DNA of 64,000 nt from Imbricaverruca yamaguchii (GCA_034440575.1 JAOTOL010001648.1:248001-312000), one strand, 5' to 3'; positions 11,655 to 22,335 are shown, counted from the first letter of the stretch. Numbers and translations: made by a program. The notes: generated from the sequence alone by a model not told the origin.

Positions 11655-12390
11655 TTAACAAGCGCCCTGGAGGGGGGGGGGGGGCGAAATCCGCCCATCC
11701 ATCCGGTTATCCGTCGATAACTCCAGATTGTACCGGCAGATATATGCCATTGTTTGTATATCTGCTCATAAATGACAGACGTGTTCTTTGAAGTACGAAA
11801 AATGAAAATCAACCGAAAATGTTTCGAGTTAGGGGTCGCTAAAGTCAAAACAATTTTTCAGCGCCAGACCACAAATATCGGCGATGATGCGCTTCCCGTA
11901 TCTTGGCAAAAAGGAGGCGTTTTTGCCAAAACTAGCGACTTGCTCGGTGTACATTGTTATGTTATATTGTTTCAAAGTCATGTCAGGCCACCGAGGTCAA
12001 GTCAGGTCAAGTTTATGACAGGTTGACACACGCCCTGGAGGGGGATGGCGAAATCCGCCCACCCCTCCGATTTTTGGTACATAACTCCATATTGTACCGG
12101 CCGATATACGCAATTTTCTTAGTAGCTACTTGGAAATGATATGCGCATTGTTTAAAGTTAGTCAAATTTAATTCGGCCGATAACTTTTCAAGTTTGGGGC
12201 CATTCAAGTAAACACAATTCGCAGTTCTAGACCACAAAAGTCGGCGCTGATGCGCTTCCCATATATTGGTAAAATGGAACTGTTCTTGACAACACTAGCG
12301 ACTTCTTTGATGCATTTTGTTATGCTATGCAATTTAAAAGTCATGTTAGGTCGCCGAGGTCAAGTCAGGTCAAGTTCATGACATGATAAT
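11655..12390 (+). repeat. Diverged tandem duplication of about 365 bp inside the 4.3-kb element
   Basis: Copy 1 starts near 11660 and copy 2 near 12029. Both begin with CGCCCTGGAGGG followed by CGAAATCCGCCCA. Both then contain TAACTCCA.ATTGTACCGGC, AGACCACAAA, GATGCGCTTCCC, ACTAGCGACTT and CACCGAGGTCAAGTC-like blocks in the same order. A related CCTGGAGGG/GGCGGATTCCGCC motif occurs inverted at about 12935-12995, suggesting a third, inverted partial copy. No coding capacity is seen. Confidence 0.75.
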
Positions 12391-13489
12391 AGAACCAAAC
12401 TTTGTCAACTGGAATGTTGTCAAAAATGCAAATGACTGTCATGCGATTGATGTCACTTTACATGTTACTCCCTGCACATCCAGAAATCTACTGTTTGTCA
12501 TTGTGTGCCTAAGCGTTTCCATACTTTATTCATGTATTTCACTCCTTTCTTTGGGAAGCCGATTGTGCCGAACCGCCCAACGGAGCAGTCGGGTGAACAG
12601 CCCGGTTCCGGTAACTGGAGCAGGTAATGCCATGCTAAAGTGCTCCTATATAGGTGACCTGAAGTCAAATGGCGGATATGGCATCTGTATTGCATCATTA
12701 GTAATGTCCAAAACATAATTAATGCCAATTTTGGAGCATTTAAACATAATCACAGCGATCCATAACATTGACAAGCCAATCCACGCAAAACCAGAACATT
12801 TTGCTATTTTGACCTCATTTGTCCCTGAAGATATGGACCTAAGGTCATGAAATTTGCACACAATAGCGTTCACTATCGTGCCCATCAACCCTGCGAATTT
12901 CGCTGCTCTAGCCTTAGTAGGAGCCGAGATCTTAGGGGGCGGAATCCGCCTCCCCCTCCAGTGCGCGTAATTTTCCGAGGCCCTCCAGGGCGCGAGTTAA
13001 TAAATGAAATAAACTAGTGCGTCACAATGCCATTGTCCCATGAATTATGTAGATTTTTAGTGGTTGCATAGCATGCACAAAGTGTGACAAATTCACAGGT
13101 CTCAATTTGTTTATGAAATATAGTTCTGCTCAGGAAACTATGTAAGAAATGAGCATCTTTGTGTTTGATTTCATTACGTCGCCAATCTGATGATTTGCAA
13201 AAGCGGCATCTCCTCGTTCTTTCGCCAGACTATTAACCCAGAATACAGCGTCAATATTTGATCTCTCTTGCGTTTATGCAGCGAATTTACGGTCATAGTG
13301 TTTATGCCTAGCTTTCTGAAGCGGATACAAACTTAGGAAGATGGCAATCATTCATTCCCTGTGCGTAATGTCTTTAAACGTTGTTTGCTGTTGGCTATAT
13401 CAGCCATGCTTAGTCAAAATATGTTTGCGCTGGATATGAGAAGCAAGCGACTTAGCAACATATGTAAAATGTATCGGTACCATACTTGG

Positions 13490-13999
13490 TATTGTACGCT
13501 TCAGAGGCACCTGCGAGACAAAGCTTACTGAATAGCCAGCCAATTTAGGCGTCATTTTTCACATAGGTCACCCAATATTTGTTAAAGAAACTGGTATTAG
13601 GCTTCTAATATACATGATTTTAATTTTTCATCGGAACGATAAATGATGAGGCTTTCGCTTTACGTAAATAATTGTATCAATATCGTTGTACTAGGGGTCA
13701 CCACAGGTCACTTTATCTGGGGTCACGGGGCCATATCTTCAAAATGTCCACAGAACCACAACCTGACCATAGGAATCGAAAGACGAGCTCATTGCGATTC
13801 CAACGATATATAGTTTGTCTCATTTATATCTACATTACACTAAGATATCGGCTCTCGAAGTTTGACCTTCAGTGCGAACTTAGAAAAACGCAGCAGGCTA
13901 TAATTCGTGAACCGCTGCACCGATTGAACTGAAACTATCAGCAATCGTTTGAGGGCCTCAGATAACACTGTATGCCAATTTTCATTAAAATCATGAGGG
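13490..13999 (-). repeat. Right inverted-repeat arm of the 4.3-kb element
   Basis: Reverse complement of the left arm with scattered substitutions and small indels. The open frame at 13672-13932 is simply part of this arm. Confidence 0.75.
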
Positions 14000-14129
14000 C
14001 TGAAGTTCGACAACATGCTTCAGCATCGCGATTTGGCCATGGTTGGAAGACTGCTTGCAACATCTGACCCCCTTACATTGGCTAGTAGTATTTAGTTCTG
14101 CTCCGAAATCTCCAGTAAGAGCACTCGAG

Positions 14130-14255
14130 GAACTGACGCGAATAAATTAGAGCTGTCCGACATTAATATGGAAGCTGCGAGGCGCAGCTTTTTGTATCGG
14201 GCGGCAAGCGCGTGGAATACTAGGGTTGATGTTCAAGAGAGTATTTGATGGCATG
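14130..14255 (+). pseudogene. Possible C-terminal tail of a LINE reverse transcriptase
   Basis: The + frame reads RRSFLYRAASAWNT near 14180-14220. It resembles the conserved end of Jockey/CR1-group RTs (Ser-Phe, Tyr-Arg, Trp-Asn). It lies just outside the right arm of the 4.3-kb element, in the same orientation as the endonuclease fragment on the other side, so both could be remains of one LINE. The match is short and the call is tentative. Confidence 0.35.
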
Positions 14256-14894
14256 TTTTATCATTTTATCTTCTTTTTTTCATTGACGTTTTGCGTTATT
14301 TAGTGTTTTTCATAATTCCGAGCTTCTCTTTTATGATTGAACCATGCATTGACGCGAGTGTTGAAAAGTCACAAATATGGAGAACTCAATATACGACTGT
14401 GACGTCGTATGACAAAATTCAACACCAACCCTCAGTGTAAATATATGACCTTCAGCACTACTTACTCCTGTCCTCAGAAAATCTGTATCTTGCGTCACTG
14501 TGAGCGTGCCATAGCAATTTGACCGTATGTGTCTTTAGTGTATTGCGGATGTCCATTGTGGTGGTATTCGAGATAATCGCGCTGCGCCAGGCAGAGCTTC
14601 AGTTAAATACTCGCCAGATCATAATTGAATCTGAGAGTCCCACGTGCCGTTAATGCATGCCACGGCCATTCCGCTACCGCCTTCTCGATCTGTCTGGGCC
14701 AGTTGCCAGCCAGCCCTCTCAATGGGGGAGGGGTGGAGAGAAGGTTAATTGAAGGCGCGTGTACGACTTGTGGCCTACTTTGCCAGGACGGGTGATGCAT
14801 GTCAGTGTAGACGGGGGCTGCAGCCAGTTGAGCTATCGGGACCGCTGTCCGAGTCCAAAGTTAAATGTCTTGAGTTTATTAAGTTTTTTGGAAT

Positions 14895-14960
14895 ATATGT
14901 ATGATTGATTAATTATTTGGGTTTAGGGGCGCGCCGACTACTAGGTCATTTAACGCCCAG

Positions 14961-14991
<31 letters not shown>
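14895..14991 (-). mobile_element. Short retroposon end, followed by a (TA)n tract
   Basis: On the minus strand the sequence CGGCGCGCCCCTAAACCCA is followed by AATAATTAATCAATCAT. It shares its last 15 or so bases and tail style with the insert at 34933-34984 and more loosely with 15567-15652. A (TA)n run adjoins at 14965-14991. I could not find a clear target-site duplication because the flanks are AT-rich. Confidence 0.45.
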
Positions 14992-15566
14992 GACAATCCT
15001 GCTAAGTCTAAAGGCCTTGAATATTTTGGAAGGATGTGTCTTCACGCTTGGTTATTGTTTCCAATAGTAAAAATGAATACCGGACAAATAATACATAAAT
15101 GTTACATTAGTCGATATAAAGCCGTTTTATGTCACATCTGGAATATATTATTTAGCTTACACTATGGTATCAGCTTGAACTTTTAGCAAATGCTGAACTG
15201 GAGTTATTTGGCTTTGAACTTGTGCTGCCGTAATCCGCGTTTTTTGCAAGGCGAGGCGGTCTTTAGCGTGCAGTTATTATATATTTTCTGTACATTTGGA
15301 TGTTATGCATTGTTGTAAGTGAACCTATGCAGACAGTGCACCCTGATGAAAGCCGCAATGCTGCAAGGCTGCAGCGCAGATCGTTCAGCAGAGGTTAAAC
15401 CTGCTCTGTATATAAAATAAGCATCTGAACACAGATGTATGCATGCACACTTGTCTGACCTCACACCAGCCCAGTTCACATGAGAATGTGAACCAGGCCG
15501 ATCAACAAATTAAAAATGAGCAACCTCGCACGCATGGACACGCATGGACACATCCCAACCTGGTTT

Positions 15567-15652
15567 TGTTGGTTATTGGTTTTACGACACATCGACCGTT
15601 GAGTCATGTAGCGTCTCCAATCTCTCACGCCGATTGATTGCGGGCGAAGAGT
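15567..15652 (-). mobile_element. Short retroposon (86 bp) with 15-bp target-site duplication
   Basis: The 15-mer ATCCCAACCTGGTTT occurs directly before (15552-15566) and after (15653-15667) an 86-bp insert. Read on the minus strand the insert ends in GTCGTAAAACCAATAACCA, which looks like the 3' end of the other short retroposons in this window. The clean duplication marks a real insertion. The element is probably a 5'-truncated SINE. Confidence 0.72.
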
Positions 15653-15914
15653 ATCCCAACCTGGTTTGACTGGCCCTCCCCATAGGTTACACATCAGACA
15701 CAGGCCTGCTATCTCCCACCATCAGCCGCCCCCTCCCGCCCCCTCCACCACGTCATCGGCGGCGGCCACGACAAACGAGGTCCGGACAGATGCAGCGGCG
15801 CTGCTCTATTTTTGGCCGGCCGGACCATCCAGCTCCAGACACGCTGTTGCCAGATACGCCGTTGCCAGGCGGGCAAACCGACCGAAACCGGCCGGCCGGT
15901 TCGGCTGCCATATC

Positions 15915-16470
15915 GACCGACGATACCATATGTGGTGAAGACACCTTGCGACGACCGGTTTGTCCGTTATATCGACCGACCGACGATGCTCTATGTGGTG
16001 AAGACACCTTGCGATGGCCGGTTTGTCCGTTATATCGACCGACGATGCCATATATAGTGAAAACACCTTGCGACGGCTGGCTTAACTGCCATATCGACCG
16101 ACGATGCCATGTGTGGTGAAGACACCTTGCGACGGCTGGCTTAACTACCATATCGACCGACGATGCCATATGTGGTGAAGACACCTTGCGACGGCTGGCT
16201 TAACTGCCATATCGACCGACGATGCCATATGTGGTGAAGACACCTTGCGACGGCTGGCTTAACTACCATATCGACCGACGATGCCATATGTGGTGAAGAC
16301 ACCTTGCGACAGCTGGCTTAACTACCATATCGACCGACGATGCCATATGTGGTGAAGACACCTTGCGACGGCTGGCTTAGCTGCCATATCGGCCGACGTG
16401 TGGTGAAGACACCTTGCGACGGCTGGCTTAACTGCCATATCGGCCGACGTGTGGTGAAGACACCTTGCGA
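15915..16470 (+). repeat. 59-bp tandem repeat (minisatellite), about nine copies
   Basis: The unit contains GTGGTGAAGACACCTTGCGA, followed by CGGCTGGCTTAACTGCCATA and TCGACCGACGATGCCATAT. Successive copies start 59 bases apart (for example 16172 and 16231). The first copies (15930-16080) and the last two (16400-16470) are more diverged or shortened. Open frames on both strands across it are products of the repeat. Confidence 0.9.
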
Positions 16471-16579
16471 CCGCCGAACCACGCAGCAGACAGTCTTGGC
16501 AGATGGCAGCTGTCATGAGGCTGGGCGTCCGACTTCCGACGTCCTGGCGTAAATACGAGCCAGCTGTTGCCACCGACGA

Positions 16580-16800
16580 GTGGATGTAAGCGGCACAATG
16601 CTTGCTGTCTTCGGCACAATGCATAGTGCAAGTGGCACAATGCTTACTGTCTCTGGCACAATCCACGATGAAAGCAGCAGAAAGCTTACTGTCTCCGGCA
16701 CAATGCACAGTGTAAGCAGCAGAAAGCTTACTGTCTCCGGCACAATGCACAGTGTAAGCAGCATGATGCTTACTGCCTCTGGCACAACGCACAGTATAAA
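16580..16800 (+). repeat. 42-bp tandem repeat, about five copies
   Basis: The unit contains AGCTTACTGTCTCCGGCACA, then ATGCACAGTGTAAGCAGCAG. Two central copies are near identical and the outer ones degenerate. It is followed by a short (CAA)n and CACATA-rich stretch at 16818-16855. Confidence 0.85.
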
Positions 16801-17541
16801 CGGAGTGCAGCATAAAACACATACACATACACAACAACAACAACAACAAACACACATGCACAGTATAACAAAGGAAAGATTGGTGACGTAGACATGTCCC
16901 ATACGTCAAGTGGTTGCCTTAAACATTCACGCATGGCGTTGCACTGCTATAACCGGCTGGAAAGGATTCGTTGGCCCCACCAATTATGAATTATGGAGAC
17001 GGTCAAGTGTCTGTACCGTAGATGACGATACTACTTTGCTGAAGACTCTGCACCTACACTGCTGATCGACCGTAGTGTATATACTTCGATCGAATTTTCG
17101 ATTAAAATCAACATTGCCAATCGACATTAATTGCAAACTTGACTGATGAATGTGATGGTGGGAATGCGATAATGCACGTGCTGACTGGAATAATTATAGT
17201 TTGGTCTGTCTACTTACATAATTTGAAACGGTGTATGCAAGGGGTAGGGATAGAACAGACTAGGTTTTTAGACTAGGCTTTGTAGGATAGGTTTTTTGTT
17301 TGCATTTCTTCATGACTAGGACCAGTGCCTCTTTTTGAAAAAAAATTGGTGAGTGGTAAGACGGCAGTGACATCAACGACAGCGACAGTGGTGAGACTTG
17401 AGCATTTCACCAAAATTATATACAAATACTGGTGTAAACTTTTGCACACAACTAGCACAATCTTTAGCTGGCCCATATGTAAACGAGCGTCTTCACCGAA
17501 GCCTGTGATAGCTGCCGCCTTTCGGCCACGCTCAGTCAGCG

Positions 17542-20500
17542 ATGGATTCAGCAGCGCCAAGCACGTCGGACATCGCGCCGCCACCCTGTCAGTCGGGTGA
17601 TGGCTGGAGACGCTGGGTGACCGGAGATGCGCCAAGTATGCCGGACATCGCGCCGCCACCCTGTCAGTCGGGTGATGGCTGGAGGCGCTGGGTCAACTCC
17701 AGCGGCGGGACATCTCCCGCCGGCACCGACGCCCCCAGCGACCTAGGCGAAGCACTCGGGTCGGAGGTGCGCTCGATCTCTGAACTCAGTGGGCCTGACT
17801 GGGAGCGCTCTTCTGAAATGCTGCCGCCCACGGACTCCGCTATCAAGGAGTGCCTCAAGAGACGCGTCGAATCTGGCGATCGTCGCGCCGTCTTCTACCT
17901 GGGTCAGCTGCATTACGAGGCCGGTGACTTTCAGAAGGCCAAGGAGCTCTTCCTCTCGATCGCTGCTCACAACGTGTTCGCGCAGTATCAGCTGGGAGTG
18001 ATGCTTTTCGAAGGTTTGGGTTTCGAGCAAGATTTCGAGAAGGGCTTTCGAATGATGCTCACGATTTCTCTCAGTGTTCCGAAAACTCCTGAACACGAGC
18101 AGACGATCCACAGGGCGCAGTTCAACGTCGCCAGGGCGTACTTCACCGGCTTCGGCACCGTCAGCAGCGAGGATGACGGCCGCAGGTAAAGGCTGAGCAA
18201 GTGTGAAAAATTAGCGAAAGTCTCTACATGACGATATGACACTTTTCAAAACTATAGATGCACGTGGCGCGGTGCGTCTGGCAACCTGAGACTTGTGTTT
18301 GCTGAGCGAAGTGTAGTTGGCACATTTTCGTCAACAGTGGGGTTGGTATTATGGCAACAGTTTGTCTGTGTGTCGGTTCGGACTTCAATTCTGATAAATG
18401 CTTAAAGACATTCGCGATTATCCATGTTTACGGAATGCTAATATTGTGAAAGTGTTAATTTCATGGGACATACGAGCTAATAGTCTGAATAGAGACGCAC
18501 CGCATTTGAAGAACTGTCTGATTAGAGTAAGCATCATAGGCTTATGTTCAGTGAGTATGACAGTGCTCGGCTTTGAGTCAACAAGCCAACTGCATGACCG
18601 AGTTTCCACCCCGACACTGATGGGCCCACTGAGGAAGATTTGGCTGTTTTGCGCAGGTGGTTGGACCGCGCCGCTGCCAACGGATCTCGGCTGGGCAGCG
18701 TCAGGGCACAGACCATGCTGGCCATGTTGCTGGCGCGTACTGACAGGCTGGACCTGAAGCAGTCCTTCTACTGGCACTCGGAGGCCACCGGCAACGGCAG
18801 TCTCGAGTCGCAAGGTGAAGTCAGCTGGCGTCGGTCGTGACGTCGAGCCAGCTGCTGGCCGTATCCTGCTTTCAGTTGATTCGTGCAGTTAGTTCACTCA
18901 AGTGGAAGGCAGCTGAACTGATCACCAACTGTGTATGCCCGCAACATTTGGTGGTTCGGGGTCAGGGAGGCCGTTCGTCCAGTGGGCCGCTCGTCCAAGC
19001 GAGTCGCTCGTCTAGGGGACCGCTCGTGCAGCCAGGTCGCTCGTCCAGGCAAGTCACTCGTCCAGGCGGGCCGCTCGTCCAGGCGGGTCGGGTCGCTCGT
19101 CCAGAATGAGGGCTACTCGTCCAGACGGGTCGTTGGTCCAGGCAGGCCGCTCGGGTGGGGGAGGGAGGCAAGGAGGAAATTCGTTTCAGAAGTGCCTTTC
19201 GCTGACAATTTCATTGATGTAGCGCTCTCGAGCCTTCTGGAGACCGAAGTCTTTGGCTGAGCAATCGAGGGTGTGCAGTTTGGTTTCCCCATAAGGTGCG
19301 GCGCCCCGGTCTGGCAGTGTGGCTCTGCGGATGGAGAGGGGAGGGATGCATACACCCAGCCCCAGTGCCTCAGTTTGGAACCGCCAATGCCCTCTAAAGA
19401 AGCATTCATTCCCACTACAGCATGACTGAGTACCCACAACATGCAATCCCTTCGCAGTATCGCGGCCACATTGTCCCAGGCCGGCTGACACCGCTGGTCG
19501 GGTTAACCACATTCATAATCGCGGTTGGCGGTCACCTTGACCAGTTCAGATGTTTGTGGGAAGCCCCCGGCAAAATCCGGTCTTACGTGGCGTATCGCCG
19601 TGGGTGTCAGGGTCAAGCATGGCGTGTGTGTGGGGCTCCTCCTGGTGCGTCTTCCCCGTCCGACTGCTGTGTCTCGTGGCGCACCACCGAGGGTGTCAGG
19701 GTCAGGTGTGGTGTGCGTGTTCGGCTCCACCTGGTGGGTCTTCCCCGTCCGACTGCTGTGTCTCGTGGCGCACCACCGAGGGTGTCAGGGTCAGGTGTGG
19801 TGTGTGTGTTCGGCTCCACCTCCCGGTACGTCTTCCCCGTCCGACTGCTGTGTCTCGTGGCGCACCACCGAGGGTGTCAGGGTCAGGTGTGGTGTGCGTG
19901 TTCGGCTCCACCTGGTGGGTCTTCCCCGTCCGACTGCTGTGTCTCGTGGCGCACCACCGAGGGTGTCAGGGTCAGGTGTGGTGTGCGTGTTCGGCTCCAC
20001 CTGGTGGGTCTTCCCCGTCCGACTGCTGTGTCTCGTGGCGCACCACCGAGGGTGTCAGGGTCAGGTGTGGTGTGTGTGTTCGGCTCCACCTGGTGGGTCT
20101 TCCCGGTCCGGCTGCTGTGTCTCGTGGCGCACCACCGAGGGTGTCAGGGTCAGGTGTGGTGTGCGTGTTCGGCTCCACCTGGTGGGTCTTCCCCGTCCGA
20201 CTGCTGTGTCTCGTGGCGCACCACCGAGGGTGTCAGGGTCAGGTGTGGTGTGCGTGTTCGGCTCCACCTGGTGCGTCTTCCCGGTCCGGCTGCTGTGTCT
20301 GTATGCGGCACGGTCCGAGTGAGCAGCAGCCGGACATGCGTGATGTGCTCTGCTTGGCGTGTCTTAGGTCGGACACCAGTACGACAAGGTCGTTGCACAC
20401 ACTCTACAAATTGAGGCTATTGTGCAATGCGGTCTATGCCATGTGTGTGAAACCGCAGGAACTAGTGTGCCACTAAACAGCCTAAATGTGGCACAATGTG

Positions 20501-21347
20501 GGAAGACAGTAAAAACAAACGACCGGACGTTGCGTCACAATGTAGAATGCTGAGTCCCGGCCATTTATCGAAGTCTCAGCGGCACAGGTGTCTTTGGTAC
20601 CGTCTACAGGTACCGTCTACAGGTACCGTCTACGGGTGGCCTGGGTGCAATAAACCTTCACGGGCTCTACTGTGATGCACTGCAATCTGATGTACCTGTA
20701 CGGGCTGTACTGAGATATACTGTAATGTGATGTACTTGTGCGGGCTGTACTGCGATGCACATGTACGGGCTGTACTGTGATGCACCTGTGTACCCGACAG
20801 GCGTCCTGGGTGGTTATGTACCTGTCGGGTTGTACTATGATATACCTGTGTACCCGACAGGCGCCCTGGTGTGATGTACCTGTACGGGCTGTTCTATGAT
20901 GTACCTGTGCACCCGACAGGTGCCCTGGGTGTGATGTACCTGTACGGGCTGGGCGTGCGTCGAGACCTGACGGCGGCTCGCCTGTGCCTGACGCACGCGG
21001 CGCGACGCGGCAACATCCACGCCACCGGCCAGCTGTGTCTCTACTACTACACGTCGCACTTCTACCAGCACGCGGCGCGCTTCGCCGCGCACCTGGCGCG
21101 CTTCGAGGCCGACGACGCGGAGCGGCTGGCGCGCGAGTCCAACTGTCTGGCGCGCCACGTGCGCCGCGGCCTGGCCACCGGCTGCTTCGTGCTGGCGCGC
21201 TGCCTGCTGCGCGGGGAGGGCGGTCTGGCGGCCGACCCGCAGCGGGCACAGCGCGAGGGCGCGCGCGCCGCCCAGCTGGACGCCGACACCGCCGACCGGC
21301 TGCAGAGGATGATGATGCACGTGCCGCGGCTGTGCTCGCCGCAGTAG
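17542..21347 (+). CDS. LRP2BP: LRP2-binding-protein-like Sel1-repeat protein, three exons
   Basis: Exons: 17542-18185 (then GTAAAG), 18657-18814 (acceptor GCGCAG, donor GTGAAG) and 20920-21347 (acceptor CCGACAG). Junctions are phase 2 and phase 1 and keep one frame of 409 residues. Sel1-like (TPR-related) repeats run from about residue 110: AVFYLGQLHYEAGDFQKA, YQLGVMLFEGLGFEQDFEKG, FYWHSEATGNGSLESQG, LGVMYLYGLGVRRDLTAA. The order and the FYWHSEA and GVMYLYG blocks match vertebrate LRP2BP (about 347 residues), a cytosolic scaffold that binds the tail of megalin/LRP2. The extra length is an N-terminal low-complexity region holding a 25-residue duplication. The third exon is very GC-rich. A further 5' exon cannot be excluded, though the ATG sits just after CTCAGTCAGCG. 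Confidence 0.9.
17554..17703 (+). repeat. 75-bp in-frame duplication in the LRP2BP-like N-terminus
   Basis: Two copies start at 17554 and 17629 and encode APS.(T/M)PDIAPPPCQSG-type blocks of 25 residues, each ending in GWRRWV. They lie before the Sel1 repeats, and the few differences keep the frame. Confidence 0.9.
18965..19150 (+). repeat. Short GC-rich tandem repeat (CGCTCGTCCAGG-like units) in intron 2
   Basis: Irregular 12-18-bp units built around CTCGTCCAG and GGCGGGTCG, at least ten copies, within the second intron of the LRP2BP-like gene. Confidence 0.75.
19640..20305 (+). repeat. 89-bp minisatellite, about 7.5 copies, in intron 2 of the LRP2BP-like gene
   Basis: The unit starts around GTCTTCCCCGTCCGACTGCT, then GTGTCTCGTGGCGCACCACC and GAGGGTGTCAGGGTCAGGTG. 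Copies repeat every 89 bases; one is 92. Because 89 is not a multiple of three, the same unit is read in successive frames, which creates long but meaningless open frames (for example 19422-20414). Confidence 0.92.
20690..20935 (+). repeat. Tandem copies of the exon 3 splice-acceptor region
   Basis: Unit of about 60-65 bp: TGTACCCGACAGGCGCCCTG, then TGTGATGTACCTGTACGGGC and TGTACTATGATGTACCTG. Acceptor-like ACCCGACAG occurs at about 20795, 20855 and, at the real exon, 20911-20919. Upstream copies (20690-20780) keep only the GATGTACCTGTACGGGCTG half. The copies carry the first codons of exon 3 (Gly-Val-Met-Tyr-Leu-Tyr-Gly-Leu) with frame changes. Confidence 0.82.
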
Positions 21348-22335
21348 GCCGGCCTGACGCCGGAGTAGGCCGGCCTGACGCCGGAGTAGGCCGGCCTGAC
21401 GCCGGAGTAGGCCGGCCTGACGCCGGAGTAGGGCGGCCTGACGCCGGAGTAGGCCGGCCTGACGCCGGAGTAGGGCGGCCTGACGCCGGAGTAGGCCGGC
21501 CTGACGCCGGAGTAGGCCGGCCTGACGCCGGAGTAGGCCGGCCTGACGCCGGAGTAGGCCGGCCTGACGCCGGAGTAGGCCGGCCTGACGCCGGAGTAGG
21601 GCGGCCTGACGCCGGAGTAGGCCGGCCTGACGCCGGAGTAGGGCGGCCTGAGCCGACGGAGTAGGCGGCCTGACGCCGGAGTAGGCCGGCCTGACGCCGG
21701 GAGGCGGCCTGACGCCGGGAGTAAGGCCGGCCTGACGCCGGAGTAGGCCGGCCTGACGCCGGAGTAGGCCGGCCTGACGCCGGAGTAGGCCGGCCTGACG
21801 CCGGAGTAGGGCGGCCTGACGCCGGAGTAGGGCGGCCTGACGCCGGAGTAGGCCGGCCTGACGCCGCCTGACAGCGGCCTGACGCCGGCTGACGCCGGAG
21901 TAGGGCGGCCTGACGCCGGAGTAGGCCGGCCTGACGCCGGAGTAGGCCGGCCTGACGCCGGAGTAGGCCGGCCTGACGCCGGAGTAGGCCGGCCTGACGC
22001 CGGAGTAGGCCGGCCTGACGCCGGAGTAGGGCGGCCTGACGCCGGAGTAGGCCGGCCTGACGCCGGAGTAGGCCGGCCTGACGCCGGAGTAGGGCGGCCT
22101 GACGCCGGAGTAGGGCGGCCTGACGCCGGAGTAGGCCGACCTGACGCCGGAGTAGGCCAAGCTGACGCCGGAGTAGGGGGGGCGGCCTGACGCCGGAGGC
22201 GGAGAGGGCGGCCTGACGCCGGAGTAGGCCAAGCTGACGCCGGAGTAGGCCGACCTGACGCCGGAGTAGGCCAAGCTGACGCCGGAGTAGGGCTGGCTGA
22301 GGCGGGAGGCGGCCGGAGTAGGGAGGAGGCCGGAG
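21342..22335 (+). repeat. 21-bp GC-rich minisatellite starting at the LRP2BP stop codon, about 45 copies
   Basis: The unit is TAGGCCGGCCTGACGCCGGA plus G, with variants GGGCGG and, near the end, GGCCAAGC and GGCCGAC. The first unit begins with the TAG at 21345-21347 that ends the LRP2BP-like frame, so the repeat forms the start of the 3' untranslated region. Small disruptions occur near 21650-21725 and 21860-21890. Since 21 is a multiple of three and the minus strand of the unit has no stop codon, all three minus frames stay open for over 500 codons; these are not genes. Confidence 0.95.

Larger units (their letters stand above)
9684..13999. mobile_element. 4.3-kb element bounded by about 0.5-kb imperfect inverted repeats
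   Basis: The left arm (9684 to about 10205) and the right arm (about 13490 to 13999) are inverted copies of each other. The outer ends are CCCTCATG (9684-9691) and CATGAGGG (13992-13999). Inside, long stretches match after reverse complementing, for example TATCTGAGGCCCT, TTCGCACTGAAGGTCAAACT, TGGAATCGCAATGAGCTC and GTGGTGACCCCTAGT. I judge identity by eye at about 75-85 percent. No transposase is recognisable in the 3.3-kb interior, which includes a 365-bp direct duplication. Interpretation: a non-autonomous foldback-type DNA element, or an inverted duplication. No target-site duplication was found. Confidence 0.72.

Noticed and set aside
15915..16470. Regular repeats that could suggest a CRISPR array
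   Set aside because: Units are contiguous 59-mers without unique spacers, in a eukaryotic context; this is a minisatellite.
19422..20476. Long plus-strand frames of about 265-330 codons rich in Cys, Val and Arg
   Set aside because: Products of the 89-bp intronic minisatellite; all three frames show the same peptide set, and the minus strand has matching short frames every 89 bases.
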